This document shows positions 45,895 to 56,145 of a DNA stretch of 64,000 nucleotides, in pieces. How positions within the stretch are numbered: the stretch's first letter is position 1; the number at the start of each line of letters is the position of its first letter. Both the position numbers and the translations under genes were made by a program. The DNA comes from Planctomycetaceae bacterium (GTDB lineage Bacteria; Planctomycetota; Planctomycetia; Planctomycetales; Planctomycetaceae), in NCBI GenBank assembly GCA_020638955.1, contig JACKHO010000007.1, forward strand, positions 1-64,000. Direction: 5' to 3'. The notes beneath the pieces were generated by a model. The model ran no database searches and was not told the DNA's origin. It saw only the letters and a program-made list of their open reading frames with translations.

Positions 45895-47289
45895 ATGTCT
45901 TCAGCAATCTCCTACAACGCGGCGGCAACCAACTCACTTATTCAGAATTCGGCACGTGAGCAGTTGGCACCAAGTCTCCTCGCCGCCCGTGATGAAATCT
46001 TCGCTGATTTGGACTTGCTGTCGTCCGGCAACATTCCGGCCGAGAAACAACCGCTCGACTCGGGCTGCATTGACCTCCCTCAGCGTTTGCTGACGAGTGA
46101 GTCTGCACTCGTCGACCGCATGGAAGCTGCTGCAGCAAAGTTTGCAGGCCAGGTTGACCGCATGCTCGTGCTGGGCATTGGTGGTTCCTACATGGGATTG
46201 CGGGCACTCTTCGAAGCCCTCTGCGATCCCTGTCACAACGACCTTCCTCGCGAGTTGCGTGGCAACGCTCCCCGGCTTTCCTTCGAAGGGGACAACCTCG
46301 ACAACGACGCACAGCAGGCCCTGCTGCGACTGCTCTCACTCTACAAGAACCCGCAGGAACTCGCCGAGCGCTGGGGGATTGTGGTCATCAGTAAGTCGGG
46401 TGGAACGCTGGAAACGGCGGCCGCATTCCGCGTGTATCGTAAGGCTTTGGAAGCGTACTACGGAGCCAGTTCCGCCGAAGCAACGGAACTCGTCATTCCC
46501 GTCACCGGCGAAACGGGTCGACTCCGCGATTTGTCGAACACCCGCGGCTACCAGACAACCTTCCCCATCCCGGACGGAGTTGGCGGTCGTTTCTCGGTTT
46601 TCACTGCTGTCGGACTTCTGCCTGCCGCTGTGTTGGGAATAGACATTCGACAACTTCTGCAAGGGGCTGCGGACATCACCGAAGCATTGAAAACGGGAGA
46701 GCCGGGATCGAATCCCGTTCTCGATTATGTCTCCACCTGCCATTTGCTCGAACGCGATCACGGGATGGACATTCGCGTCCTCTCCGTCTGGGGCAAACGG
46801 ATGGAAGCGATTGGCCTCTGGTACGATCAACTCCTCGCCGAAAGTCTGGGCAAGCACGAAAAGGGCGCGACGCCACTCACGGTGGTGAACACCCGCGACC
46901 TGCACAGTCGTGGCCAACAGCATCAGGAAGGAAAGCGAGATCGCGTCATTACCAACGTCACCGTCGGCAGCCCATCCACCGCAGATATTCATCTGCCCTC
47001 GGTGGATGCCAGCCTCGACCAGGACCAACTCAACCGCATTGCCGGAAAGTCGGTTCACGAACTGTTGGCTGCAGCCATCCAGGGAACCAACGAAGCGTAC
47101 GCCAGCGACAATCGTCCCACGGCAGATATTCATTTGCCCAAGCTCGACGCCTACGCCGTCGGCCAACTGCTGCAAATGTTCATGCTGGCCACTGTTCTCG
47201 AAGGCCGCCTCATTGGCATTAACCCCTACGGTCAGCCTGGCGTCGAAGGCTACAAAGGCAACATGGGCCGCATTCTCTACGGCAAATAA
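45895..47289 (+). CDS. pgi: Glucose-6-phosphate isomerase
   Basis: 464 residues, near the size of the shorter bacterial type. Two SIS folds: VLGIGGSYMGLRALFEAL and the phosphate-binding VISKSGGTLETAAAFRVY; then GGRFSVFTAVGLLPAAVLG, the family signature; QGTNEAYA with the helix after it; and the C-terminal NPYGQPGVEGYKGNMG containing the catalytic lysine. It interconverts glucose-6- and fructose-6-phosphate in the cytoplasm. It is monocistronic, between the terminator at 45789 and the hairpin repeat at 47345. Confidence 0.96.
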   Translation: MSSAISYNAAATNSLIQNSAREQLAPSLLAARDEIFADLDLLSSGNIPAEKQPLDSGCIDLPQRLLTSESALVDRMEAAAAKFAGQVDRMLVLGIGGSYMGLRALFEALCDPCHNDLPRELRGNAPRLSFEGDNLDNDAQQALLRLLSLYKNPQELAERWGIVVISKSGGTLETAAAFRVYRKALEAYYGASSAEATELVIPVTGETGRLRDLSNTRGYQTTFPIPDGVGGRFSVFTAVGLLPAAVLGIDIRQLLQGAADITEALKTGEPGSNPVLDYVSTCHLLERDHGMDIRVLSVWGKRMEAIGLWYDQLLAESLGKHEKGATPLTVVNTRDLHSRGQQHQEGKRDRVITNVTVGSPSTADIHLPSVDASLDQDQLNRIAGKSVHELLAAAIQGTNEAYASDNRPTADIHLPKLDAYAVGQLLQMFMLATVLEGRLIGINPYGQPGVEGYKGNMGRILYGK

Positions 47290-47344
47290 ACGCACAAATC
47301 GCTGGCCAAATCTCGAGCATTTTTCGATTCGGTATTCAGTTGTG

Positions 47345-47404
47345 AGCCGCGACGCGTAAGCGGCCGGGCCAGTCAAATGGCCCGAGGTCTTACGGCCTTC
47401 GGCT
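47345..47404. repeat. Long imperfect hairpin repeat (AGCCG...GGGCC)
   Basis: A 26-base left arm AGCCGCGACGCGTAAGCGG... and right arm ending CGGCT pair at about two thirds of positions, with conserved blocks AGCCG, GTAAG and GGGCC around an eight-base loop. The left arm resembles the GCGACGCGTAAGCGGCCGGG interspersed repeats I recall from planctomycetes. Confidence 0.65.
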
Positions 47405-47470
47405 AACAGGGTGACTGCAAAACCAATTCAGAAACTGCTCTAAGTTTTGGAGCAAATCCAAAATCGCATG

Positions 47471-47504
47471 AAAAAAGGTCGCACGTGGTTTACGTGCGAC
47501 CTTT
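47471..47504 (-). terminator. Rho-independent terminator of ilvC
   Basis: Perfect 13-base stem (arms 47474-47486 and 47492-47504) with a five-base loop. On the minus strand it is followed by a run of six T. It lies about 30 bases beyond the ilvC stop. Confidence 0.88.
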
Positions 47505-47535
47505 ATGGATTTCTGAATCACCACTTGGAGATGAT

Positions 47536-48540
<1,005 letters not shown>

Positions 48541-48634
48541 GGCATTCAAACCGTAAAACTAAAGAAACAAGTTGTCCGCAGGCGACCCCGCGAGTCCCGT
48601 AAAAACGTGCAGCAAATTGGAGTTCGTCACCCAG

Positions 48635-49174
48635 CTAGGCGGGCTGTGAAAGGTCTGCTGCGTGCGTGGGATCACCCACTTCAATATCTGCCGACATGGA
48701 GTCGGAACGTCCCAGTGCAATGCGGCCCGTACGCGCCATTTCGATAATTCCGAATGGGCGAACCGCTTCGATGAAGGCTTCGATTTTCCGTTCCTGCCCC
48801 GCGATTTCGATCATGACATGATCGGAGCTCACGTCGACAATTCGAGCGCGGAAAATGTCTACCAGTTCCTTCACCTCACTGCGGCGACCTGGCTCAGTGC
48901 GAATTTTGATGAGCATCAAATCGCGTTCGACGAACTCAGTGCCGGAGAAATCGACCACCTTCACAATGGTGACGATTTTCTCCAGTTGCTTCCGTACCTG
49001 ATCCAGGTCCCGATCATTTCCGTTGACGACAAACGTCAACCGCGACAACTCGGGGTTTTCAGTGGGACCAACAGCCAGGCTGTCGATGTTGAAGGCGCGC
49101 GAAGCCAGCATTCCCGAAATGTGTGCCAACACACCGGGCTGGTTTTGCACGAGGGCAGATAAAACGTGACGCAT
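48635..49174 (-). CDS. ilvN: Acetolactate synthase small (regulatory) subunit
   Basis: 179 residues from ATG at 49174. The N-terminal ACT domain has LVQNQPGVLAHISGMLASRAFNIDSL, then SRLTFVVNGNDRDLDQVRKQLEKIV; the C-terminal domain has ERDLMLIKI and the MIEIAG...IEAFIEAVRPFGIIEMARTGRIAL ending characteristic of IlvN/IlvH. It confers valine feedback control on the large subunit. It is co-directional with ilvC. The large subunit is absent from both sides here, so the pathway genes are split. Confidence 0.95.
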   Translation of the reverse strand: MRHVLSALVQNQPGVLAHISGMLASRAFNIDSLAVGPTENPELSRLTFVVNGNDRDLDQVRKQLEKIVTIVKVVDFSGTEFVERDLMLIKIRTEPGRRSEVKELVDIFRARIVDVSSDHVMIEIAGQERKIEAFIEAVRPFGIIEMARTGRIALGRSDSMSADIEVGDPTHAADLSQPA

Positions 49175-49354
49175 CGAACCACAACTCAGTTCGGAGAAGT
49201 AGCGGCGGCCACTCAATGGACCGGTCGCGTAATCAAATCAGGTGAGAAGTGTATCCTCACTCGGGGGCGGTCACAACGCAGTGGAGCCGCTTGCAGCCGG
49301 GAACGGGGAATCGCCACGCAGAATCGTCACAATCGGCAAGGTCACCCTGCGTTC

Positions 49355-49618
49355 TCAACCTCCCGCAACTGCTGGCAGGAAATGAACTTCTGACTCATCG
49401 GGGATTGGTTCATGCAGCGCACGGCCACAAATCCGGGAGCCAATGGCGACATTGATTCCTGGCCTCAGCATGTCCCCTTCACATAGCCGCTGCTTCATTC
49501 CGGGGAACTGCGTCTCCAGTGATTCCACGACGTCCCGCACCGTGGCCGCGTCGATTTCGACGTGGCGGACCCCGCCACTCAAAGTTCGCAGGACGGGAGG
49601 AATGAACACCGAAACCAT
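49355..49618 (-). CDS. MoaD/ThiS-like ubiquitin-fold sulfur carrier
   Basis: 87 residues from ATG at 49618 with GAGG five bases upstream; a longer frame to 49711 lacks a site. The sequence has a beta-grasp pattern: VSVFIPPVLRTLSGGVRHVEID at the start, TVRDVVESLETQFPGMKQRL, then INVAIG and HFLPAVAGG. The C-terminal Gly-Gly is the thiocarboxylation site of MoaD, ThiS and related carriers (CysO, QbsE). No activating enzyme or synthase adjoins it, so the pathway (molybdopterin, thiamine or cysteine) is not settled. Confidence 0.88.
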   Translation of the reverse strand: MVSVFIPPVLRTLSGGVRHVEIDAATVRDVVESLETQFPGMKQRLCEGDMLRPGINVAIGSRICGRALHEPIPDESEVHFLPAVAGG

Positions 49619-49778
49619 AATCACCTCGAAGCAATTGCTTCCCTTCGACTGTAACGTGATCGCTGAACTGAGGTTAAGAAGTTCGGGCAAACTTTCCAAT
49701 TCCGTTCCCAATTCTCCAACGAAGTCTCACCCGGCTTACGTATATTAGGGTGAAATCTCCCCTGTCGGAGCGAACGGC

Positions 49779-50390
49779 ATGAAGACACGCACGATAGATT
49801 CCGTCAATCACATGACCAACGAGGTCGGAACACAACCGAGTGACTCCCGGCTCGTCGAGGATACCCGCAAGGGAGACGAGGCGGCATTCGGTCAACTGGT
49901 CAGACGCTATGAACGGCGCCTGCTCCGGGTGATCCTCCGCTTCGTCACGGATTTGGATACGGCCGATGATTTGGCGCAGGAAACCTTCCTGAGAGTTTTC
50001 GAACGGCTCGATCAGTTTGATCCTGCTAGACGATTTGGCCCTTGGCTGTTTCGAATTGGCGTGAATTTGGCGATGGACCACCATCGCCGCAAGAAGCGCC
50101 GGATTTGGTCGATTTTCTTCACCGATCGCGCCCCCGAGGGGAATTTCGAGCCAGCCACGACCGACCCCAGAGCCGACCAGGATTTGCAGCAGGAAGTGCG
50201 ACTGGTCATTGATCAAATTCCTGAGAAGTACCGAACCGTTTTGATACTGCGAGACCTGGAAAACTTTTCGACGTCGGAAATCGCTGCCATCTTGGATCGT
50301 CAAGAGACGACCATTCGCTGGCGGCTGGCAGAAGCTCGAAACCGATTCCAGGCCCTGTGGGCAAAACGTGAAGAAATCGACAACCGCTGA
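49779..50390 (+). CDS. ECF-type RNA polymerase sigma factor
   Basis: 203 residues. Region 2: FGQLVRRYERRLLRVI, then DDLAQETFLRVFERLDQFDP and PWLFRIGVNLAMDHHRRKKRR. Region 4: IPEKYRTVLILRDLENFSTSEIAAILDRQETTIRWRLAEARNRF, a helix-turn-helix. It directs transcription of a stress regulon, probably including its own operon. The zinc-type anti-sigma gene follows 110 bases later on the same strand. An in-frame Met at residue 12 (49812) is an alternative start. Confidence 0.95.
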   Translation: MKTRTIDSVNHMTNEVGTQPSDSRLVEDTRKGDEAAFGQLVRRYERRLLRVILRFVTDLDTADDLAQETFLRVFERLDQFDPARRFGPWLFRIGVNLAMDHHRRKKRRIWSIFFTDRAPEGNFEPATTDPRADQDLQQEVRLVIDQIPEKYRTVLILRDLENFSTSEIAAILDRQETTIRWRLAEARNRFQALWAKREEIDNR

Positions 50391-50500
50391 CCCGCAACAT
50401 GGTTCCTGGAACTGTGCAAAGGTTGGCACGGTGAATTGGCAACCAGAGTCTCCACCAACGAAATCCCTCCAAAACTTCCTTCAAACAAATAGTGACTGCC

Positions 50501-50986
50501 ATGAACTGTCGTGAGGCCCAAAACGAGATTGCTTTGCTCGTCGGTGACGACCTTGACGACGTGACCACTCGCAAAACCCTGAAAAAGCACGTCGCGCAAT
50601 GTCCGAGCTGTCATGCCCACTACCGCAGCGTACGGCAAGCTGTTGCCGTGCTGACAAGCTCCGATCGAGCGGAAACATTCGAGTCACGTGACAGCTTGTG
50701 GCCGAATGTCCAGAAGCGACTCAAGGAACGTCGACCACGCACCAAGGGGCCTGGCTTTCGGAAGTGGTGGCCACTGGGAGCGTTTATGGCAGCTTGTGTT
50801 GTGGTGGTGTTCCTGATTCAGCCACCGCTCGACACAACGGTCAACACTGAACCGGTTGGTCGCGGAATGTTCCCTGACATGACGCCGCACGCTCAGCCAG
50901 AGAAACCTCCAGTTGCGTCCGGCTCGGAAGAGTCGAAGTCGGACAAGGAACGTCCGGGCGATGCTCATCTGAACGGCTCAAATTAG
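50501..50986 (+). CDS. Membrane-anchored zinc-type anti-sigma factor
   Basis: 161 residues from ATG at 50501 (a GTG nine bases earlier is possible). The N-terminal anti-sigma domain has the His-x3-Cys-x2-Cys zinc signature at His30, Cys34 and Cys37 (HVAQCPSC). One membrane helix at about 89-107 is followed by a Pro/Ser/Glu-rich external tail. It would hold the ECF factor of the preceding gene at the membrane until a signal arrives. The family is known; the trigger is not readable here. Confidence 0.9.
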   Translation: MNCREAQNEIALLVGDDLDDVTTRKTLKKHVAQCPSCHAHYRSVRQAVAVLTSSDRAETFESRDSLWPNVQKRLKERRPRTKGPGFRKWWPLGAFMAACVVVVFLIQPPLDTTVNTEPVGRGMFPDMTPHAQPEKPPVASGSEESKSDKERPGDAHLNGSN

Positions 50987-51145
50987 GCAGGCTGTGCTGT
51001 ATGGAATTTCTTTCCTGCTCCACTGCGGAATTCGCAGTAACCCCCCTGCTGAATGGCGATTGACGACAGTCAATGCCCTACGTATTCTCAAGTTGACTTC
51101 GTTGGGAGATGAGTTCGCTCACCCGCTCAGACTTGTGAGAATCGA

Positions 51146-51529
51146 ATGACCAATGGCAACTGGGCATGCTTCAATTGTCGGATAACGGTTCGTCGTCCGA
51201 CGTGGCGCCAAGTCGCGTACTTTCGCCCGTGGGTCATTGGCAGTAAGGGGGACGGGCAGGTGAAATGTCCGGAGTGCAAAGAGGCCTGCAATTTCTTGGG
51301 ACCGAAAATTGCAGTTCCGCCGAAACGTGACAAGGCCGGATGGGAAAAGTTGCGGTCACTGGTTATTGAAGCGAAACTTTACTGGCATGACCGCGTACGT
51401 CGACAGAATGCCGAACGTAAGCATCAGATTGAAAGACAGATTCAGGAACTGATTCACCGTCCTGAGAACGAAGGGCGCAAACGTTTCATCGAAAGTCTTC
51501 GCAATGAACTCGAAGAACTGACTCAGTGA
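51146..51529 (+). CDS. Small zinc-ribbon protein
   Basis: 127 residues. Two cysteine pairs, Cys8/Cys11 (ACFNC) and Cys41/Cys44 (CPEC), enclose a basic segment (RITVRRPTWRQV) and form a probable zinc ribbon. The C-terminal half is a charged helix (RQNAERKHQIERQIQELIH). It may bind nucleic acid or a partner protein; the function is unknown. It follows the anti-sigma gene after about 160 bases. Confidence 0.8.
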   Translation: MTNGNWACFNCRITVRRPTWRQVAYFRPWVIGSKGDGQVKCPECKEACNFLGPKIAVPPKRDKAGWEKLRSLVIEAKLYWHDRVRRQNAERKHQIERQIQELIHRPENEGRKRFIESLRNELEELTQ

Positions 51530-51591
51530 TGCCTGTGGTATGAATTTCTGCTGGGTAGCCAGTTATCGCCGGAACCATCAAGTCGCGAGCG

Positions 51592-54474
51592 CTAATCAAC
51601 AAACCGAAACTCTGACGACGCCAATAGTGCCTGGGCGAGTTGAGTCCAGCCGTCCATTTGGTCTGAGTTCGCCTCGCTGATAAACACACGGGCACGCTCT
51701 GTTTCCTCAGCAGTCGCTGGTCGGCCGAGGATTTGCAGGTAGAGTTGATCGACCTGTTCGCCGGGGGCCACTCCTTCGCCCGAGGGTAAAGCTTCGGCAA
51801 TGCGTTGTGCCTGCTGCAGAACGAACTCGCTGTTGAGCATCCACAAGGCCTGAGCGGGAACCGTGGTTTCCGATCGCTGCCCCGTGCAGACTTCGGGATC
51901 GGCGAAGTTGAAAATGGTGAGATAGTCGGGCAGGTCGTTGCGAATGATGGGCTGGTAAATTGTGCGGCGCTGACCGGTTTCTCCCGTCAGTTCCCCCTTT
52001 TTCTCTCCCTGATTATTGGCCACGGCGGTTTCTCCCAATCCACTCACGGCAGATCCTCCCTGCGTCAAATCGAGTGATCCGGAGATCTGCAGCATGGCGT
52101 CCCGGATGGACTCTGCCCCCAATCGACGGCGTGAATGACGCCACAGCAGTCGATTGTCGGGATCAAGTTCAGCAGCCCCGGCATTGAACTCGGTTGAGAG
52201 TTGATAGGTTCGCGACAGAACAATGCTTCGAATGAGCTTCTTGGTTGACCAGTTGTCAGACATGAACTGCACGGCAAGATGATCGAGCAACTCGGGATGC
52301 GAAGGTCGCTCACCGAGGGTCCCGAAGTTGTCGACGCTGGCGACGAGTCCAGTGCCGAACAAATGCGCCCAAACGCGGTTCACCGTCACGCGGGCAGTTA
52401 AAGGATTGGACTCCGACGCCAGATAGTCTGCCAGTTCCACACGACCACTCGTCTCGACACTGACGGAGACCGGTTCGGCGGGCGGAGCGACAGTCAGAAA
52501 ACCGCGTGGGACTTCTTTGCCGCGATTGTGCGGTTCACCACGAATGCAGATTTCACAATCACCCACGTCGTCGCGGTCGCTGGCCGCCATTGCCATGGGA
52601 GCCGGTGGCGGTGCGGATTTCTTCAATTCTGCCAGGCTCTTTTCGAGCGCTGCCAGTTGATCCCGTTTCTCTTTCACGCCTTCAATGAGTGCCGGGTCCT
52701 GCTGCTCCTTGAAGACCAGTTCGGGAGACTCTGTTAACTCGGCAACCGATACAAACTGCACTGCGTCGAGAATGACAAAGTTACTCGTGCCGGTGGTTTC
52801 AATTTCCACACGGCCTTCTGAACCGGCGTCGAACTGGAACCGTCCTAGAACTTTGAATACGCCCCCCAGTGTTGGCTTCTCTTCCTGATTCAACTTGAGT
52901 TCGGCAGTACCGTCACGATGCACAATCCGAACCGGCACTTCCTTTTCCCGGCCACCGCCGGGACTGTAGGAAATGCGTACTTCGTACTCGCCAGCCGTTT
53001 CGATTTGAGGTCGATAGGTCGCTCGCTTCTCTCCCTTTGCTTCACGGTTGTCGTGAATGTAACCCGCCCCGACGAACGGGAAGGTGAGTGAAGAAGATTT
53101 CCATTCCCCAACCAGTTCCGCTTTGTCATTGTCGAGCACAATCCCGACGAGGGAATCGACAGTGACATCCCCCTTCTCCTTCGAATTTGTGCCGAGGAGC
53201 TTTTTCAGGTCGGCGATTTGTTTTTCCAGTTCCGCGACTGCGGTTTTGTGATCCTCAAGCGCTTTCGCGTGTTCCGGTTCGATGGGGAGCGGACGTTCAA
53301 TCCAGCCGGAGACGTTGACGTTATTCATCCGAATCCCTTCGACGGTCACGGTGCTGCGCAGGATTCCGGCGAGGGCGTAATAGTCGTGCGTTGGGATGGG
53401 ATCAAACTTGTGGTCATGGCAGCGGGCACACCCTAACGTGAGCCCCATGAACGTTTTCCCAATGCTGTCGAGCTGTTCGTCGACAACGTCCATATGCAGC
53501 TTTTCTTTATCGCGTTCGCTCAGCATTTTGGGACCAACGACGAGATAACCACTCGCAATGAGCTGTTCGGCCCGTTGGGAGTCATCGGCTGCAGTCAACA
53601 AGTCTCCCGCGATTTGCTCGCGAACAAATTCGTTGAACGGTTTGTCGTTGTTGAATGCGCTAACGACATAATCGCGATAGCGCCACGCGTTGGGGTACGT
53701 GAGGTTGATATCGCCGCCGTTCGAGTCCGCGTAACGGGCCACGTCCAGCCAGTGACGTCCCCAGTGCTCGCCGAACTGCGGGGAAGCAAGCAGGCGGTCA
53801 ACCAAATGCTCCACCGCAAGGGGGCTTTCATCATTGACGAACTCCTGGATTTGCTCCGGCGTGGGGGGGAGTCCCGTCAAATCAAAACTCAGCCGACGAA
53901 TGAGTGCGCGTCGCGAGGCATCTGCTGCGGGAGCGAGTCCAGTTTTCTCCAGTTCATGAAGCACATAGCGATCGATGTCATTCTGCGGCCAGTTACTGTT
54001 CTGAACTTCCGGCGTTGCTCCAGACTGTGGAGGCTGAAACGACCAGAACTTTCGGGCTTCATCAAAGTCGATCCCGGAGGCTACCGATGGGACGACGTCC
54101 CCTTCACGCGGATCAGGGGCTCCCATGTTGATCCACTCGCGGAAATCATCAACGACCTGTTGCGGGAGTTTTTTATCGGGGGGCATTTCGAATGTTTCGT
54201 GAGTCAACGCCCCGAGAAGCGTCCCCTCGTCCACATTCTCCGGAACGACCGCCGGCCCCGACTCGCCTCCCTTCCGGATGCCCGCCCGTGTATCGAGGTA
54301 CAACCCTCCTTTGGCCTTGCCAGCAGCGGCGCTGTGACACTCGTAGCAATGCGTGGCGAGGACGGGGCGAATTTTCTTTTCGAAGAAGTCATCGCCTACC
54401 TCGGCCTGCGAAGCAGCGGTCATCGAGAGAAAGAGAATTACTGCGGCTGTTAAGCGGTGCATGGGACCGTTCAT
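51592..54474 (-). CDS. DUF1549-golvesin-DUF1553 planctomycete cytochrome-type protein
   Basis: About 960 residues. A signal peptide (AAVILFLSMTAASQAE) is followed by the PSD1 cytochrome-like motif THCYECHS (CxxCH) and DUF1549 (DIDRYVLHELEKTGLAPAADASRRALIRRLSFDLTGLPPT, in part). A golvesin-like beta domain of about 135 residues lies near 438-573 (ETAGEYEVRISYSPGG, VPVRIVHRDG, LGRFQFDAG, ILDAVQFV). DUF1553 ends it (ANPLTARVTVNR-like start, NRVWAHLFGTGLV, TYQLSTEF, LWRHSRRRLGAESIRDAMLQISG and AQALLASSEFRFVD). These large exported proteins are hallmark planctomycete genes of uncertain function, usually paired with DUF1501, but not here. The start is uncertain among several Met codons (54462, 54474, 54570). 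Confidence 0.92.
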   Translation of the reverse strand: MNGPMHRLTAAVILFLSMTAASQAEVGDDFFEKKIRPVLATHCYECHSAAAGKAKGGLYLDTRAGIRKGGESGPAVVPENVDEGTLLGALTHETFEMPPDKKLPQQVVDDFREWINMGAPDPREGDVVPSVASGIDFDEARKFWSFQPPQSGATPEVQNSNWPQNDIDRYVLHELEKTGLAPAADASRRALIRRLSFDLTGLPPTPEQIQEFVNDESPLAVEHLVDRLLASPQFGEHWGRHWLDVARYADSNGGDINLTYPNAWRYRDYVVSAFNNDKPFNEFVREQIAGDLLTAADDSQRAEQLIASGYLVVGPKMLSERDKEKLHMDVVDEQLDSIGKTFMGLTLGCARCHDHKFDPIPTHDYYALAGILRSTVTVEGIRMNNVNVSGWIERPLPIEPEHAKALEDHKTAVAELEKQIADLKKLLGTNSKEKGDVTVDSLVGIVLDNDKAELVGEWKSSSLTFPFVGAGYIHDNREAKGEKRATYRPQIETAGEYEVRISYSPGGGREKEVPVRIVHRDGTAELKLNQEEKPTLGGVFKVLGRFQFDAGSEGRVEIETTGTSNFVILDAVQFVSVAELTESPELVFKEQQDPALIEGVKEKRDQLAALEKSLAELKKSAPPPAPMAMAASDRDDVGDCEICIRGEPHNRGKEVPRGFLTVAPPAEPVSVSVETSGRVELADYLASESNPLTARVTVNRVWAHLFGTGLVASVDNFGTLGERPSHPELLDHLAVQFMSDNWSTKKLIRSIVLSRTYQLSTEFNAGAAELDPDNRLLWRHSRRRLGAESIRDAMLQISGSLDLTQGGSAVSGLGETAVANNQGEKKGELTGETGQRRTIYQPIIRNDLPDYLTIFNFADPEVCTGQRSETTVPAQALWMLNSEFVLQQAQRIAEALPSGEGVAPGEQVDQLYLQILGRPATAEETERARVFISEANSDQMDGWTQLAQALLASSEFRFVD

Positions 54475-54792
54475 CCGGCTAATCATTAAGGAAGACATCG
54501 GCCCGAGTTTATCTGAATTCCCCGTCGAGTTGGATTCCAGAAGGGATTTCACTCCCTCATTTTGTGTCACCCGGTTCGACTGCAGGAGTCAATCCCTTTT
54601 GCGACATTGGGTTACAACGATTTTGCCGACATCTTCTCCAGCCGCTGGGTATCTGAGAGTTCGTGCAGGTACTCAGGCGCCGTCGATTGAACTCAGCGGG
54701 CGGAAAGACGACAATATATGCTCCGCATTCTCCTTCGAATGCCTGCCCGGATTCCTGCGAATCCACCGTTTCTACCCTCCCGCCCCACGCGC

Positions 54793-56073
54793 ATGAGTCA
54801 GCAACTCCAGGAATCTCTCTTTCAGGAACTGGAACAACTCGTCCTGATTGATCCCCATACGCATATTAATCCCCTCTCAGCCGCCTCAACCACACTCGCG
54901 GACGTCATGGGGTACCACTACTACACGGAACTGGCTCACTCCGCCGGACTTCCGAAGGACTGTATTGAGGGGCCGGGAGTTTCACCCAAGGAAAAGGTGG
55001 GACAGGTCGTTACGAAACTCGCCGACCTCGACAACACCATCCAGGTGAGCTGGCTGCTTGAAATCTGTAAGGAGTTCTTCGACTTCGAGAGTGATCACAT
55101 TACTCCCGATAACTGGGAAGCACTCTACGACCGCGCCGAACAGAAAATGGCGCAGCCCGACTGGGAGCAGCAGGTCCTGAAACAAAGTAAGCTCGAAAAG
55201 GTATTCCTCACCAACGATTTCGATGATCCTCTCGCAGGCTTCGATACCAACCTTTACATCCCATGCCTGCGAACCGATGACCTCGTGTTCAAGTTCGCCG
55301 AGAAGTCGGTCCGGGAGCGTCTCGGCGCAGCGACGAAGGTTGATGTCACAAACATCGACAGTTTGAAGGAAGCCATTGGCGTTCTGTTTCAGCACTTCAA
55401 GGCCAACGGCGTCCGGGCCTGTGCGATTTCATTGCCACCCACATTCTCTCCCGCTGAAGTTTCCGGGGAAGATGTGGAAAAGGCGGTTCGTCGTGCGTGC
55501 AAAGGGAAATCACTCGACGATGAGCAGCAGCGGTTGCTGTCGCAGCATATCTTCTGGCAAATCGCCGAGTACTGTGCCGTGTTCGAACTCCCCTTCGATT
55601 TGATGATTGGTGTGAATCGACAGGTGTATCCGACGGGCGTTTATCAGGGACAGGACCTGTTTGACATGCGGGTTTCGCTCTTCCAGTATCGCGAGTTGTT
55701 CAACGCTTTCCCCACGGTGACGTTTCCCGTCTCGGTGTTGGGGCAGACGAGCAATCAGGAACTGGTCAGCTATGCCTGGATTTTCCCGAACGTGGTGACG
55801 AACGGTCACTGGTGGTATTCGAACATCCCGGCTTACATCGAGGCCGACACCCGGAGTCGCCTGGAAGCGGCACCACGGTCGAAGCAAATTGGATATTACA
55901 GCGACATGTACAAACTCGAGTTTGCGTTACCGAAGTTTCGCATGTACCGTCGAGTCCTGGCACGCGTGCTGGCGAACGAGTTTGTTATTGCTCGAGGCTG
56001 GTCCGAAACGCGGGCACTCGATTTAGGACGTCAGGTTCTGCGTGGAAACGTGGAACGCATTTTCAATGTTTGA
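54793..56073 (+). CDS. Uronate isomerase-like amidohydrolase
   Basis: 426 residues from ATG at 54793 (an upstream ATG at 54718 adds 25 non-conserved residues). The metal-binding motif LIDPHTHINP at the start, GYHYYTELAHSAG, GVRACAISLPP, LPFDLMIGVNRQVYP and a C-terminal NEFVIARGWSETRALDLGRQVLRGN place it in the UxaC/glucuronate isomerase branch of the amidohydrolase superfamily. Such enzymes convert uronates to keto-uronates. No uronate catabolic partners are nearby, so the substrate may differ. Confidence 0.83.
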   Translation: MSQQLQESLFQELEQLVLIDPHTHINPLSAASTTLADVMGYHYYTELAHSAGLPKDCIEGPGVSPKEKVGQVVTKLADLDNTIQVSWLLEICKEFFDFESDHITPDNWEALYDRAEQKMAQPDWEQQVLKQSKLEKVFLTNDFDDPLAGFDTNLYIPCLRTDDLVFKFAEKSVRERLGAATKVDVTNIDSLKEAIGVLFQHFKANGVRACAISLPPTFSPAEVSGEDVEKAVRRACKGKSLDDEQQRLLSQHIFWQIAEYCAVFELPFDLMIGVNRQVYPTGVYQGQDLFDMRVSLFQYRELFNAFPTVTFPVSVLGQTSNQELVSYAWIFPNVVTNGHWWYSNIPAYIEADTRSRLEAAPRSKQIGYYSDMYKLEFALPKFRMYRRVLARVLANEFVIARGWSETRALDLGRQVLRGNVERIFNV

Positions 56074-56145
56074 CAGTAACTCCAAGCGGCCAACTCGGAG
56101 AATTCATTCCGAGTTGCACTGCGGGTTGTGGAAAGGGGGTAAATA

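Noticed and set aside
46336..47376. Long antisense frame (346 codons) over pgi
   Set aside because: It is the reverse of a clear pgi gene, with no motif of its own; high GC third positions create such frames.
53494..54453. 319-codon plus-strand frame over the DUF1549/1553 gene
   Set aside because: Reverse shadow of a clear gene; no supported motif.
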